Notes: generated by a model from the letters alone, not told the origin. A stretch of DNA of 64,000 bases from Nocardia xishanensis NBRC 101358 (GCF_001613365.1 NZ_BDCF01000001.1:62001-126000); one strand, 5' to 3'; counted from the stretch's first letter, positions 17,773 through 31,600 are shown. Translations and numbers: made by a program.

Positions 17773-19257
17773 ATGGACATGGGGGCAATGAATTCGAAGG
17801 GCTGGGAGACGAATACGGCCCGAATGGGATACGACAGCGTCTCGATCGCGGCGGGCAATCTGGCGGTCTCGACGGCGATGATCGACGACCTCGGCTACCT
17901 ACGCGGCCAGCTCGCCGCGGCGGAGGTTCCATTTCTGCTGGTCAGGAACTGCGGGCACCGATTGATCCTGGCCGCGGACGCCGCACATCGCGCCATGGTG
18001 CGACGCGTGACGGACGCAGCGCGCGTGGCGGGCTTCGCCGTCGCGGAAGCCGGACACCATGTGCTTCGGTTGGGCCGCGACGCCGATCCGGCGCACCACG
18101 TCGAGCTGGAGCTGTGGGAGTACCACGGCGACACGGTCGAATGCCCGCGCCCCAACGCGCTGACCCGCGGGGTCTTCGACCTGGCCGACGTGGAATTCAC
18201 CGAGGTGAGGCTGTTCGACCGCAGCTGGCCGACGCTGACCGACATGTTCGCGCCGCACGTCACCGATGTCGGCTTCGACATCGACATCGTCTTCTCCTGG
18301 GTGGACGGCACGGACCCGGAGTTCCGCGCGCGGCGCGCGGGCATGATGGCGCAGGTGGTCGTCGGGGAGGGCGACGACGCGGACGCCAGAATCCGCCAGA
18401 TCGACGAACTGCGATACGCCCTGCGCTCGGTGCACAAGAACGCGCCGTGGATCCGGCGCATCTTCGTCGCCACCGATTCGCCGGTGCCCGACTGGCTCGA
18501 CGAGCACCCCGAGGTCACCGTGGTGCGGGCGATCGACCACTTCAGCGACCCAGCGGCGCTCCCCACCTTCAACTCGCACGCGGTCGAATCGCAGTTGCAG
18601 CACATCGAGGGGCTCAGCGAGCACTTCCTGTACTCGAACGACGACATGTTCTTCGCCAGGCCGGTGCGGCCATCGATGTTCTTCACCCCCGGTGGCATCA
18701 GCCGGTTCGTCGAGGCGGACACGCGGATCGGGCCTGGCCGGAACACCGAGCGCCGCAGCGGTTTCGAGAACGCGGCGCGGGTGAACCGAGCTCTGCTCGC
18801 CGATCACTTGGGGCACGTCATCACCCGGCACCTGGAGCACACGCCCGCGCCGCTGCGGCGCAGCGTGCTGCTGGAGATGGAGACGGAGTTCGGAGCCGAC
18901 TTCGCCCGCACCATGGCGAGCCGATTCCGTTCGGCCACCGACATTTCCGTCACCAACTCGCTGTACCACTACTACGCGCTTTTGACCGGGCGCGCGGTGC
19001 CACAGGAGACGGCGCGAATGCGCTACGTCGACACGACGAGTCGCGCGGGACTCGCGCTACTCGACGAACTGACCGCGCGGCGGGACGTCGACTTCTTCTG
19101 CCTCAACGACGGCAGCTTCCCCGAGGTGCCGGAATCCGAACGGGTACAGCGAGTTTCGGACTTCCTCGCGGACTGGTTCCCGGACCCCGCGCCGTGGGAG
19201 CGGTTCAGTGCACCGCCTCGTCGTCCGCTTCCTGAGTCGGCTCCCGGCGCTGCATGA
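17773..19257 (+). CDS. Stealth family sugar-phosphate transferase
   Basis: The 494-residue protein has the Stealth conserved regions in order. CR1 is [16 protein letters not shown] (about residue 173). CR2 follows as [28 protein letters not shown], then [15 protein letters not shown]. The C-terminal CR3/CR4 parts follow ([19 protein letters not shown]). Stealth proteins transfer hexose-1-phosphate from nucleotide sugars to build phosphate-linked polysaccharides. The 170-residue N-terminal domain precedes CR1 and is unassigned. The ATG at 17773 has GGGAGG 5 bases upstream. The 3' end overlaps the convergent cpdA gene by 53 bp. No other capsule genes are nearby, so the acceptor is unknown. Confidence 0.9.
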   Translation: MDMGAMNSKGWETNTARMGYDSVSIAAGNLAVSTAMIDDLGYLRGQLAAAEVPFLLVRNCGHRLILAADAAHRAMVRRVTDAARVAGFAVAEAGHHVLRLGRDADPAHHVELELWEYHGDTVECPRPNALTRGVFDLADVEFTEVRLFDRSWPTLTDMFAPHVTDVGFDIDIVFSWVDGTDPEFRARRAGMMAQVVVGEGDDADARIRQIDELRYALRSVHKNAPWIRRIFVATDSPVPDWLDEHPEVTVVRAIDHFSDPAALPTFNSHAVESQLQHIEGLSEHFLYSNDDMFFARPVRPSMFFTPGGISRFVEADTRIGPGRNTERRSGFENAARVNRALLADHLGHVITRHLEHTPAPLRRSVLLEMETEFGADFARTMASRFRSATDISVTNSLYHYYALLTGRAVPQETARMRYVDTTSRAGLALLDELTARRDVDFFCLNDGSFPEVPESERVQRVSDFLADWFPDPAPWERFSAPPRRPLPESAPGAA

Positions 19258-20194
19258 CCTGCGGGATGCGACCGGCGGGCGGAATGACGATGCCCGCCTC
19301 GGCGAGCTTCGCCGCCGCCTCCTCCGGGGTGGCGGGCTCGCCGACGGTCTCGCCCGCACCGATCGGCACCACCGAATGCACCACGGTGTCCGGGTAGACG
19401 TGCACGAAGTTGAATGCCTGCGCGCCGTCGCGGCCGCGCAGGCCGCCCGTCGCGATGGCGAGATCCTGGGTGTAGCAGGTGGAGGAGGCGACCGAGACCG
19501 GGATGCCCGCGAACGTCGCGTAGGTGGAGAAGTGCACGTGGCCCGCGAGGATCGCGCGCACGTCGGTGCCGTCCAGCACGTCGGCGAGCCTGCGCTGGTC
19601 GCGCAGCTCGACCGTGACGGCCAGATCCACCACACAGGGAACCGGCGGATGGTGCATGGCCAGGATGGTGCCGAACGGCGCGGGCTCGGCCAGCACATCG
19701 CGCAACCAAGCCAGCTGCTCGTCGGAGATCTCGCCGTGGTGGTGGCCGGGGACCGAGGTGTCGAGGGCGATGATGCGCAGTCCGTCGATCATGTGCACTC
19801 GGTCGAACGGCTTGGTCGATGGCGGCTCGTCGAGCAGTGTGTGACGCAGCACCTCGCGATCGTCGTGATTGCCCATCACCCACACCACCGGCGCGCCGAT
19901 GTGCCGCGCGAACGGCTCGACCAGCGCGCGCAGCTTCTCGTACGCCTCCGGCTCGCCGCGGTCGGCGAGGTCGCCGGTGAACACGAGCGCCGTCGGGCGG
20001 ATGCGACTGGCCGCGGCCTGCCCGATCAGCTTGCGCAACCGCCGCTCGGCGTCGACATCCCCGTACAACTCGCCGTCACCGGCGATGAGGTGGGTGTCAC
20101 TGAAATGGAACAACACGTGATCCGGTCGCGGATGCTCCGCGACTCTGCTGATGCGCACCGGACCGAACGTCCCTCCCGGCGGATCCCCCGCCAT
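19205..20194 (-). CDS. cpdA: Class III cyclic nucleotide phosphodiesterase (CpdA/Rv0805-like)
   Basis: The 329-residue metallophosphoesterase has all dimetal motifs: [37 protein letters not shown] and [10 protein letters not shown]. It is strikingly like M. tuberculosis Rv0805, including [12 protein letters not shown] and the C-terminal [21 protein letters not shown]. Rv0805 hydrolyses cAMP, more efficiently 2',3'-cyclic nucleotides, and contains Fe and Mn. The ATG at 20194 is the family-like start; the frame is open further upstream. Its last 53 bases overlap the Stealth gene on the other strand, which could cause transcriptional interference. Confidence 0.92.
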   Translation of the reverse strand: MAGDPPGGTFGPVRISRVAEHPRPDHVLFHFSDTHLIAGDGELYGDVDAERRLRKLIGQAAASRIRPTALVFTGDLADRGEPEAYEKLRALVEPFARHIGAPVVWVMGNHDDREVLRHTLLDEPPSTKPFDRVHMIDGLRIIALDTSVPGHHHGEISDEQLAWLRDVLAEPAPFGTILAMHHPPVPCVVDLAVTVELRDQRRLADVLDGTDVRAILAGHVHFSTYATFAGIPVSVASSTCYTQDLAIATGGLRGRDGAQAFNFVHVYPDTVVHSVVPIGAGETVGEPATPEEAAAKLAEAGIVIPPAGRIPQVMQRREPTQEADDEAVH

Positions 20195-20621
20195 TGGTTT
20201 CGGGTTCCCGCCAGGATAGCGAACCCCTACTGACAGATTTCCCGCCAAGCTGTGACGACAAGCTTGCGGGAAGGTGAGATTTCGGTGTACGAGACGGCCC
20301 TTCGCACCACCGCCGCGGGAGCTTTGGACCGGTGGTACACACCTGCGTTCCAGCGGGTTTCGACGGGTTCTGAGGTGCGCGCGGGATGGTGTGCGAGGCG
20401 GTGAATGCGCCATTGTTCGATGCGTCCGGCGCGAAGCGGTGCATCCGGTGCGGAGTGATTCATCCAACACCGAGCGATGCGTCCAAACACTCAGCAAGAC
20501 ACCGAGCCGGGCCCGTCGCGGGTCGGTCTGCCTGCGGAGCCGGCGATGCGGTGTCCCGACCGCCGCGCGGCGGTCGGGACCTCCGGGCTGTGGGTTCGAG
20601 CGCCCGTGGCCGTGGGCCGGG
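20195..20621. other. Intergenic region between gldA and cpdA
   Basis: These 427 bases hold no ORF that looks coding. The only clear structure is the 28-base palindrome at 20553-20580. The promoter of cpdA should lie near its right edge, but I cannot assign it. Confidence 0.6.
20553..20580. terminator. 28-base perfect palindrome, possible terminator after gldA
   Basis: GTCCCGACCGCCGC is followed directly by its reverse complement, giving a stem of about 12 bp with a tiny loop. It lies 41 bases past the gldA stop. There is no T-run, so it may be a non-canonical terminator or a binding site. Confidence 0.45.
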
Positions 20622-21716
20622 TCAGCGGCCGCCGAGGGAGTCGGCGGCGAGCAGGGCGTCGCGGAGCATCGCGGCGTCGACCGGGAACGGTTCGTTGTGG
20701 ATCGTCTCGCCGGGGGCGGTGGCGCGGGTTGCGATGGCGGTCAATGTTCTCCCGTCGGCGTCGGCGAGTCCGAGGTCGGCCAGCGAGGTCGGGAGGCTGA
20801 CACGGTCGCAGAAATCGAGGACGGCGCCGATCTCGTCGTCGGGTGCGCCTTCGAGCACCAGTTGCGTGAGCACGCCGAAGGCGACCTTCTCACCGTGCAG
20901 GTACGGATGGGTCTGCGGAACGGCGGTGAGACCGTTGTGCACCGCGTGCGCAGCTGCCAGGCCGGAGGACTCGAAGCCGAGCCCGGACAGCAGGGTGTTG
21001 GCCTCGACGATGCGTTCGAGCGCCGGGGTGACGGTCTGGGTGTGGACCGCCGCCAACGCCTGCTGACCGTCGGCGAGCAAAGTGCGATAACACAATTCGG
21101 CGAGCGCCCCGGCGCCGTGGGTGGACGCGCCGCCGCGCATGTTGCGCACATGACCGTCGAGGCAGGTGCGCGCCTCGAACCAGGTGGCGAGCGCGTCGCC
21201 CATGCCCGACGTGAGCAGCCGCGCGGGAGCCTGCGCGATGGTCGAGGTATCCACCAGCACCAGCGCGGGATTGCGGCGCACCAGCTGGTACGCCTCGAAT
21301 TCGCCTTCCTCCGTGTAGATCACCGACAACGCGCTGCACGGCGCGTCGCTGGACGCGGTGGTCGGACAGCTGATCATCGGCAGCCCGAGATCGTCGGCCA
21401 CCGCCCGCGCCGAATCGATCACCTTCCCGCCGCCCGCGCCGAGCACCGCGGCGCTGCCGCTCGCCCGCACGGCCTCGGTGATCCTGGCGAGCTCGGCCCT
21501 GCTGCACTCCCCGCCCGACGGATGCACCGAATACTCGATACTCGCCGCCCCGAAGGACCGCTCCCACGTCGCGGTGAGCAACCGCCGCGCACTCTTCCCC
21601 GCCACGATCAACACCGGCCCCCTGATCCCCAGCCTGCGCAGCTCCTGCCCCAACGCCGCCGTAGCATCACGCCCCTGCACATAGTGCCCAGGCGACGAGA
21701 ACACACTCAGCATCAT
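20622..21716 (-). CDS. gldA: Glycerol dehydrogenase family protein
   Basis: The 364-residue protein is an iron/zinc-containing polyol dehydrogenase. It has [21 protein letters not shown] (NAD site), [19 protein letters not shown] and [13 protein letters not shown]. The metal ligands are spread over D..H..H, with one histidine in [28 protein letters not shown]. GldA oxidises glycerol to dihydroxyacetone with NAD+. Related glycerol-1-phosphate dehydrogenases look similar, but the length and start match GldA. The ATG at 21716 has GGGAGG 6 bases upstream. The gene is alone between cpdA and a dead Uma2 gene, so its physiological link is unclear. Confidence 0.9.
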   Translation of the reverse strand: MMLSVFSSPGHYVQGRDATAALGQELRRLGIRGPVLIVAGKSARRLLTATWERSFGAASIEYSVHPSGGECSRAELARITEAVRASGSAAVLGAGGGKVIDSARAVADDLGLPMISCPTTASSDAPCSALSVIYTEEGEFEAYQLVRRNPALVLVDTSTIAQAPARLLTSGMGDALATWFEARTCLDGHVRNMRGGASTHGAGALAELCYRTLLADGQQALAAVHTQTVTPALERIVEANTLLSGLGFESSGLAAAHAVHNGLTAVPQTHPYLHGEKVAFGVLTQLVLEGAPDDEIGAVLDFCDRVSLPTSLADLGLADADGRTLTAIATRATAPGETIHNEPFPVDAAMLRDALLAADSLGGR

Positions 21717-21888
21717 CCGGCACCTCCCAACTCGAGGGGCGCCGATTCCCCAGCGCACCCCCGCTGTCCGCCATCGACTCGCCATCAACGCTACGCGCCC
21801 GCCGCCGCGCCGCATCGTGGATTCACCCGCCGGCGCACCTGGCATCGACAGGAGCTAGAAGACCCATGAACAGCAACGATGTGGGATC

Positions 21889-22208
21889 TCAGAACCCGGC
21901 GGTATCCAAACTCAGATCGAACGGCGCGGGCAACGCCACAGCGGTGCCGAACGAGTAGGGGCCATGCACCTCGCCGTAGCCGAGATCATGTGGGTCGGAA
22001 AAGAGCGTGCACTCTTTGCGCTGCCGGTCGACCAACAGATACAGCGGCGCACCGTACTGCGCGTAGCGTTTGCGTTTGCGTTTGATGATCCGATCGGTAT
22101 CCGCGTTCGAATCCGACGTCACTTCGACAATGGCACCCCCCACCACCCCTTCGTCTCGGCCCGGTCACAGCTGCCTGCCAATCCAACAATTACCACCACG
22201 TCAGGTCG
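21889..22208 (-). pseudogene. Remnant of a Uma2 family (DUF820) endonuclease-like gene
   Basis: The last 85 codons read IVEVTSDSNADTDRIIKRKRKRY, LYLLVDRQRKECTLFS and a normal Uma2 C-terminus. In another frame just upstream, RPDVVVIVGLAGSCDRAETKG supplies the preceding Uma2 segment (usually RVPDVVVV). The two are joined by a frameshift in a G-run at about 22133-22151. The N-terminal 80 or so residues are missing; mazG occupies that side. Uma2 proteins have a PD-(D/E)XK nuclease fold and are often in multigene families in actinomycetes. A sequencing slip in the G-run could explain the frameshift but not the missing start. Confidence 0.65.
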
Positions 22209-22272
22209 GCTCGGTGACAACGCCACCCACCGACCTTCGCGGGAACTGCCGATCCGGAAACTCGGGGGTCCG

Positions 22273-23042
22273 TCAGTTCGGCCAGTACCGGCGCCAATCC
22301 GCCGGGTCGAGTTGGCCACGGGCGCCGCGCGCGAGTTCGGCGGCGTCTTCGGCAGCGCGGATGGCGGTGGCGAAGGAGAGGGTGGCTTTGCGGAGGCGTT
22401 CTTCGGCGCTGTCGGGTCCGCCGAGGTGGACGATGCGCAGGTCGGGCGGGATCAGATCGTCGGGTAGGCCCGCTTTGGTGCTGCGGGCGACGATCTTCTC
22501 GGCGAGCGCGAGCGCGGGCTGAGCCATGGCGATGCCGTCGAGGCACGAGCGGCGGGATTTCTCGGCGGACTTGCGCTCTTCCCAGGCCCGCTCCTGGGCG
22601 GCGATCTTCTCCTCGATCGTGGCATCGGGCGCGATGCCGGAATCGATCAGATGCGGACTGCGGTTGACGAGCTTGGCGACCAAGGCGGCCGCCACGTCGT
22701 CGACGGTGAATTCGCCTGCGGCTTGGGCGATTCGGGAGTGGAAGAGCACTTGGAGCAGCAGGTCGCCGAGTTCTTCCTTGATGGTCTCGGCGTCGGCGTG
22801 CTGAATGGCGTCGAGGAGTTCGTAGGTCTCCTCCAGCAGGTAGGGGCGAAGGGAGTCGTGGGTCTGGGTGACCTCCCAGCCGCCGAAGTTCCACAGCCGG
22901 TCCATGACCTCGACGGCCCCCGCCAGTCCCGCGGCAACCAGCGCCACGTCACCCGCGGAACGGGTCGAATCCCGGCTCTCCGATGCGCCATTGCCCGACG
23001 CGGAGGGCCCGGAACCCACCCCCGCGCCGTCGTCCGGAGTAC

Positions 23043-23046
<4 letters not shown>
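22273..23046 (-). CDS. mazG: MazG nucleoside triphosphate pyrophosphohydrolase
   Basis: The 257-residue protein has the MazG core: [35 protein letters not shown] and [15 protein letters not shown] (the Mg-binding E..E/E..D motif). A second segment carries the C-terminal MazG half. It hydrolyses NTPs to NMP and pyrophosphate, clearing damaged nucleotides. The first 30 residues are Gly/Ser-rich. It is shorter than the M. tuberculosis protein (325 residues from memory), with the difference at the N-terminus. The ATG at 23046 overlaps the mfd stop (ATGA), so the two are coupled, as in mycobacteria. Confidence 0.9.
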
Positions 23047-26660
<3,614 letters not shown>

Positions 26661-27164
26661 CGACAACTCCTGAGCTCAAGCGGGCATTTCGAGCGGCGAG
26701 CTGAGTTTACGGCGCGCCGGGGCGCGCGGGTTCGCGGCCCCTTTTGTCTCGCTTCCTGGCTCGTAGGACTCGCCCTCGGGGTGGTCGGGAGGGCGGGATC
26801 TGGCGGTTCGGCGCAAGGCGTAGCGACCGCGGGCGGCGTGATGCCGTGGGTGAGCCGACCACGGTCGCATCCATCGTGACGGCACCGGACGACCGCCGTA
26901 CGCGGAGCACCAACGGGCGGCGCACGCAGAGCACCAACGGCCGGCGCACGCCGATGGACGACGAGCGGCAGTGGCGGTGAATCGGGGATCGCGCTGTGGA
27001 ACAGGCGTGTGTCGAACGGCTGAAGCGCGACCGGTTAGGCCCAAACCTGGGTTTGCCGGTCTACATTCGGCGTGGCGGGCCCTTTGCTTCACCACTCCCG
27101 TTGGTATACGCGATCATTGAATTGCCCGCGCCCCTAACCTGTTGCGCTTCTACGCTTCCGGCGC
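26661..27164. other. Region between mfd and a TetR gene with no convincing gene
   Basis: These 504 bases contain several short open frames on both strands, none with a ribosome site plus a recognisable protein. The only clear structure is a 24-bp tandem repeat at 26905-26952. The mfd promoter should be in the left third. Confidence 0.55.
26905..26952. repeat. Two tandem copies of a 24-bp unit
   Basis: The unit starts GAGCACCAACGGGCGGCGCA. The second copy differs at two positions. Read on the plus strand it would encode STNGRRT twice, but no gene is supported here. Confidence 0.75.
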
Positions 27165-27812
27165 CTACGGCACGTAACGGCGCAGGCGGCGGGCGGCGAA
27201 TTCGCGGAAGTACGAAAGCTTTTCCGTCGGGACGATGGACGGGAGGAGGAAGTACCAAGCACGTTCCATGCGGGTCGCCATCTGGTCCATCGACTCGGTG
27301 CCGACCGCGACGATGTGCACGCCCGCGGTGACCTCTTGCAACAGCAGGCCGACGACCTCGGGATCGAGATCGGACTCCAAATCGCCCTGCGCGATGGCTC
27401 GTTCGGCCAGAAGGCGATACGTGTCGCCCCAGGTCTTGGCGATGTTGTCGCCCTGGGCGCCGCGGTAGTCGCCGATCTGGTGGGTCAGCTTGAGCATCGC
27501 GCCGACCATCGGATCGTTCATCGACAGGTCGGCCACCACGTAGGTGATGCCGATACACGCCTCGAGCGCGGGCACTCTGGGATCGAAGAAGCCCTGGCAC
27601 GAGCTGATCAATCGCTCGTTGCCCTGATCGACGACGGCGCGCGCTAGTTCTTCCTTCGAACCGAAGTGAAAGTACAAGGCGCCCTTGGTCACGTTGGACT
27701 GCGCGATGATCTCGCTCAGGCTCGCGTTCGCATATCCCAAGCGCAGAAAGACATCGGCAGCGCCCGCAAGGACGGAATCGCGGGTGATCTCCGCGCGCGC
27801 TTGCCTAGCCAT
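27165..27812 (-). CDS. TetR regulator resembling gamma-butyrolactone receptors
   Basis: The 215-residue protein has a TetR helix-turn-helix (residues 8-55) in the form typical of ScbR/ArpA-type receptors: EITRDSVLAGAADVFLRLGYANASLSEII, then SNVTKGALYFHFGSKEELA. The C-terminal part would bind a ligand. Receptors of this class sense gamma-butyrolactones and control secondary metabolism, but no AfsA-like synthase or NRPS/PKS is nearby, so the ligand is unknown. The ATG at 27812 is preceded by weak ribosome sites. Tandem repeats lie 30-73 bases upstream and could be its operator. It is not part of the M. tuberculosis gene order as I remember it. Confidence 0.8.
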   Translation of the reverse strand: MARQARAEITRDSVLAGAADVFLRLGYANASLSEIIAQSNVTKGALYFHFGSKEELARAVVDQGNERLISSCQGFFDPRVPALEACIGITYVVADLSMNDPMVGAMLKLTHQIGDYRGAQGDNIAKTWGDTYRLLAERAIAQGDLESDLDPEVVGLLLQEVTAGVHIVAVGTESMDQMATRMERAWYFLLPSIVPTEKLSYFREFAARRLRRYVP

Positions 27813-27841
27813 CAGATCCGCCTGTCATCCCTAAAACCAGC

Positions 27842-27885
27842 CATCCTGAAGTAGACCGACATCCCGAAGTAAGACCGACATACCG
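27842..27885. promoter_or_regulatory. Tandem direct repeats before the ScbR-like regulator
   Basis: CATCCTGAAGTAGACCGA is followed directly by CATCCCGAAGTAAGACCGA and then a partial third copy CATACCG. The 18-19 base spacing places the copies on nearly the same DNA face. They sit 30 bases upstream of the regulator start and may be autoregulatory operators. Confidence 0.5.
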
Positions 27886-27993
27886 CCCGAACAGCACCCA
27901 GAGGATGGGTGAACCGTACCACCAGGTGGGCGCACGACAGTCAATTCGAGCATTCGACCGAGCCTCCATCGCAATTCGCTGGTTAACAACCGG

Positions 27994-28623
27994 TCAATCC
28001 GACGTGCCGGCGCGCCATTCCGAAACCAGTTGCGGATCGGCCTCGAGGTGGCTCAGACCGTTCCAGCAGAGATTCACCAGATGCGCTGCCACAACCTCTT
28101 TGGATGGCTCGCGCACGTCCAGCCACCACGTCGCGGCCGTTGAGACCATACCCACCAAACCCTGTGCGTACAGCGTAGCCAGGCTGGTGTCGAAACCGCG
28201 CCGCTCGAAGTCGCCCGCCAGTATGTGCGCGACCTGATTCACGGCCTCGTTGAGCAGGCTCGAATAGCGGCCGTCGTCGGTGGTCGCGACCTGGTCACGC
28301 ACCAGGATGCGGAAGCCGTCGGTGCGCTCCTCGATGTAGGTGAGCAGCGCGAGCGCCACCTGCTCCAGCCGAACCCGGGAACGATTCTGGGTGAGCGAGG
28401 AGGTGATCATGTCCAACAGCATCGACATCTCGCGGTCGACGACCACCGCGTAGAGGCCCTCTTTGCCGCCGAAGTGTTCGTACACTACGGGTTTGGAGAC
28501 TTGGGCGCGCTGCGCGATCTCCTCGATCGAGGTCGCGTCGTACCCGCGTTCCGCGAAAAGCGCCCTGCCGATCTCGATCAACTGCTGCCGCCGTTGAGTT
28601 CCCGTCATCCGTGGACGAGACAC
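27994..28623 (-). CDS. TetR family transcriptional regulator
   Basis: The 209-residue protein has a clear TetR DNA-binding region, TGTQRRQQLIEIGRALFAERG and TSIEEIAQRAQVSKPVVYEHFGGKEGLY. An all-helical ligand domain follows. It sits where the TetR gene of the M. tuberculosis glmU-mfd interval lies (Rv1019 by position), so it may act on mfd-mazG; this is inferred from position only. I chose the GTG at 28623, with GGAGAGG 9 bases upstream. An ATG at 28608 would remove five residues, and the frame is open upstream to 28734. The ligand is unknown. Confidence 0.85.
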   Translation of the reverse strand: MSRPRMTGTQRRQQLIEIGRALFAERGYDATSIEEIAQRAQVSKPVVYEHFGGKEGLYAVVVDREMSMLLDMITSSLTQNRSRVRLEQVALALLTYIEERTDGFRILVRDQVATTDDGRYSSLLNEAVNQVAHILAGDFERRGFDTSLATLYAQGLVGMVSTAATWWLDVREPSKEVVAAHLVNLCWNGLSHLEADPQLVSEWRAGTSD

Positions 28624-28972
28624 GCTGTTCCGCCTCTCCGTGTCAGGTCGCCGGTCGTGAGCTGCTCGCCGGTTCCGCGCCTGGCCACCGAGCTGGCCGT
28701 CGCGGGTTTCCGGCGTTCCGGGCGAGTTGTCCATGTGCTTGCGAAATCAGTCGTTTGCCTGGGGCGCCTGCGGGGTACCGCGCCCTCGCGCAGAACCTTA
28801 CCGCGCGAGGACAACCGTTCCAGACAGCGAGTGTCTCCGCAGCCGTCGGCGACCCGGCGGCCTCGACAACGCGCGCGGAGGTGGTATCGGTTCGACGTGA
28901 GACGGGTCTTCGTGCGAGGATTCAACCCGTGCCGAGGCACAGCGGCGGTTCATTGGTCCGCCGGTGTGGCGA

Positions 28973-29043
28973 TCCGCCGTAGTGTAATGGCAGCACCTCT
29001 GATTTTGGTTCAGATAGTTCAGGTTCGAGTCCTGGCGGCGGAG
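28973..29043 (+). tRNA. tRNA-Gln (anticodon UUG)
   Basis: The sequence folds as a tRNA: the 7-bp acceptor stem TCCGCCG pairs with CGGCGGA, the discriminator is G, and the anticodon stem TCTGA/TCAGA frames the loop TTTTGGT with TTG at 29005-29007. The T arm is CAGG-TTCGAGT-CCTG. CCA is not encoded. A tRNA-Gln lies upstream of glmU in M. tuberculosis too. Confidence 0.96.
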
Positions 29044-29132
29044 CACACCGGCACGGTGACTATCGTTGGCCCCGCACATCGCTGACCAAGCACGTTACAG
29101 CCAGCACGATGACAGGCAGCCGAGGGAGATCC

Positions 29133-30623
29133 ATGCCACAGCAGACCGCCGTCGTCGTTCTCGCCGCCGGAGCCGGGACGCGAATGCGGTCGAAGACCCC
29201 CAAAGTTCTGCATTCGCTGGCCGGCCGAAGCATGCTCGCGCACGCGCTGCATGCGGCGAACGAGATCGACCCCGCCTACCTCGTCACGGTGGTGGGCCAC
29301 GACAGAGAACAAGTCGGCGCCGCGGTCGCCGAAGTGGCCGCCGAACTCGGCCGCGACATCATCCCCGCGCTCCAAGAGGAGCAGCTCGGCACCGGCCACG
29401 CCGTCCAGTGCGCGCTGCGCTCGCTGCCCGACGACTTCAGCGGCGACCTGCTGGTCACCTCCGCCGACGTGCCGCTGCTGGACGGGCACACGCTGTCCGC
29501 GCTGCTCGACGAGCACCGCAGCTACCCGGAACGTCCCGGCGTCACCGTGCTGACGTTCGTCCCCGAGGACCCGAACGGCTACGGCCGGATCATCCGCGAC
29601 GTGGAGGGTCAGGTCGTCGAGATCGTCGAGCACGCCGACGCGACCCCCGAGCAGGCCTCGATCAACGAGGTCAATTCCGGCGTGTACGCGTTCGACGCCG
29701 CGGTGCTGCGCACCATGATCGGCAGGCTGTCCACCGCCAACGCGCAGCACGAGCTGTACCTCACCGACGTACTGCGGCTGGCCCGCGAAGCCGGGCACCC
29801 GGTGCACGGTGCCCGCCTGCTGGACGCGGCCAAGGTCACCGGGGTGAACGACCGGGTGCAGCTCTCCCAGGCCGCCCGCACCCTGAACCGCTACATCCTG
29901 GAACGCCACATGCGCGCGGGCGTGACCATCCAGGATCCGGCCACCACCTGGGTGGACGCCAGCGTGCGGATCGGCAGGGACGCCGTGCTCAGACCGGGCG
30001 TGCAACTGCTCGGCGCGACGGTGATCGGTGAGGACGCCGAGATCGGGCCCGACAGCACGCTCACCGACGTGGTGGTCGGCGACGGCGCGAAGGTGGTGCG
30101 CACGCACGGCGAGCAGTCCACCGTCGGACCGGGCGCGGCAATCGGACCGTTCAGCTACCTGCGTCCGGGCACCGTGGTCGGCGATTCCGGCAAGCTCGGC
30201 GCCTTCGTGGAGACCAAGAACGCCACCATCGGCGCGCATTCCAAGGTGCCGCACCTCACCTACGTGGGGGACGCGACGATCGGCGAGCACAGCAACATCG
30301 GCGCTTCCAGCGTCTTCGTCAATTACGACGGCGTGCGCAAGCATCACACCGTGGTCGGATCGCACGTGCGCACCGGCAGCGACACCATGTTCGTCGCGCC
30401 GGTGACCGTGGGTGACGGCGCGTATACGGCGGCGGGTACTGTACTGCGCAGAAACGTTCCACCGGGTGCGCTCGCGGTATCGGGTGGAGCACAGCGCAAT
30501 ATTGAGAACTGGGTGCAGCGGTACCGGCCGGGGACCGCGGCGGCGATCGCGGCAGCGGCGGCGATCGCGGCCGACGAGATGTCGGGTCAGGCAATCGAGC
30601 AAAAGGATGGCAAACAGCAGTGA
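29133..30623 (+). CDS. glmU: Bifunctional GlmU (GlcN-1-P acetyltransferase / GlcNAc-1-P uridyltransferase)
   Basis: GlmU makes UDP-GlcNAc for peptidoglycan and arabinogalactan linkage. The 496-residue protein has the uridyltransferase signature [24 protein letters not shown], then [12 protein letters not shown] and [10 protein letters not shown]. The C-terminal left-handed beta helix has hexapeptide repeats and the acetyltransferase region [26 protein letters not shown]. The ATG at 29133 has GAGGGAG just upstream; an earlier ATG at 29109 lacks a better site. The C-terminal tail is Ala-rich. The stop overlaps the prs start (GTGA). Confidence 0.97.
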   Translation: MPQQTAVVVLAAGAGTRMRSKTPKVLHSLAGRSMLAHALHAANEIDPAYLVTVVGHDREQVGAAVAEVAAELGRDIIPALQEEQLGTGHAVQCALRSLPDDFSGDLLVTSADVPLLDGHTLSALLDEHRSYPERPGVTVLTFVPEDPNGYGRIIRDVEGQVVEIVEHADATPEQASINEVNSGVYAFDAAVLRTMIGRLSTANAQHELYLTDVLRLAREAGHPVHGARLLDAAKVTGVNDRVQLSQAARTLNRYILERHMRAGVTIQDPATTWVDASVRIGRDAVLRPGVQLLGATVIGEDAEIGPDSTLTDVVVGDGAKVVRTHGEQSTVGPGAAIGPFSYLRPGTVVGDSGKLGAFVETKNATIGAHSKVPHLTYVGDATIGEHSNIGASSVFVNYDGVRKHHTVVGSHVRTGSDTMFVAPVTVGDGAYTAAGTVLRRNVPPGALAVSGGAQRNIENWVQRYRPGTAAAIAAAAAIAADEMSGQAIEQKDGKQQ

Positions 30624-31600
30624 CCGCGTCATGGATCGATAACCAGAAGAACCTGATGCTCTTCGCGGGACGCTCCCATCCTGAGCTGGCCGAGCAGGTC
30701 GCCAAGGAACTCGACGTCCACGTCACGCCCCAGATCGCCCGCGACTTCGCCAACGGCGAGACCTTCGTTCGCTTCGAGGAATCCGTCCGCGGTTCGGACG
30801 CCTTCGTGTTGCAGAGCTTCCCGGCGCCGGTGAACCAGTGGCTGATGGAACAGCTCATCATGATCGACGCGCTCAAGCGCGGTTCGGCCAAGCGGATCAC
30901 CGCGGTGCTGCCGTTCTACCCGTACGCGCGCCAGGACAAGAAGCACCGCGGCCGCGAGCCGATCTCGGCCCGCCTGGTCGCTGACATGCTGAAGACCGCC
31001 GGCGCCGACCGCATCATCACCGTCGACCTGCACACCGACCAGATCCAGGGCTTCTTCGACGGTCCTGTCGACCACATGCACGCGCTGTTCCAGCTCTCCG
31101 AGCACGTGCGCGCCAACTACAGCCTGGACAACATCACCGTGGTCTCGCCCGACGCGGGCCGCGTGAAGGTCGCCGAGAAGTGGGCCGACGCGCTGGATGG
31201 CGCGCCGGTGGCGTTCATCCACAAGACCCGCGACCCGCTGGTGCCCAACCAGGTGAAGTCGCACCGTCCGGTCGGTGACGTCGACGGCCGCACCTGCATC
31301 CTGATCGACGACATGATCGACACCGGTGGCACCATCGCCGAGGCCGTGCGCGTGCTGCGCGAGGCGGGCGCGGGCGACGTCGTCATCGCGGCGACGCACG
31401 GCGTGCTCTCCTCCCCCGCCGCCGAGCGCCTCACCGCGTGCGGCGCGCGCGAGGTCGTGGTGACCAACACCCTGCCGATCACCGAAGACAAGAAGTTCCC
31501 GCAGTTGACGGTGCTGTCCATCGCGCCGCTGCTGGCCCGCACCATCCGCGAGGTCTTCGAGAACGGTTCGGTCACCGGCCTGTTCAACGGCAACGCGTGA
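30620..31600 (+). CDS. prs: Ribose-phosphate pyrophosphokinase
   Basis: The 326-residue enzyme makes PRPP from ribose-5-phosphate and ATP. PRPP feeds nucleotide, His and Trp synthesis, and decaprenylphosphoryl arabinose for the cell wall. Motifs are [41 protein letters not shown] (flexible loop), [13 protein letters not shown] and the PRPP site [14 protein letters not shown]. The GTG at 30620 overlaps the glmU stop, so the two are coupled, linking UDP-GlcNAc and PRPP supply. A strong hairpin follows the stop by 15 bases. Confidence 0.97.
   Translation: MTASWIDNQKNLMLFAGRSHPELAEQVAKELDVHVTPQIARDFANGETFVRFEESVRGSDAFVLQSFPAPVNQWLMEQLIMIDALKRGSAKRITAVLPFYPYARQDKKHRGREPISARLVADMLKTAGADRIITVDLHTDQIQGFFDGPVDHMHALFQLSEHVRANYSLDNITVVSPDAGRVKVAEKWADALDGAPVAFIHKTRDPLVPNQVKSHRPVGDVDGRTCILIDDMIDTGGTIAEAVRVLREAGAGDVVIAATHGVLSSPAAERLTACGAREVVVTNTLPITEDKKFPQLTVLSIAPLLARTIREVFENGSVTGLFNGNA

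Noticed and set aside
26905..26952. CRISPR-like array
   Set aside because: Only two directly joined 24-base units with no spacers. No cas genes in the window.
26676..27095. Possible 139-codon minus-strand gene in the mfd-TetR gap
   Set aside because: Composition is Arg/Ala/Pro-rich with no motif and no ribosome site.
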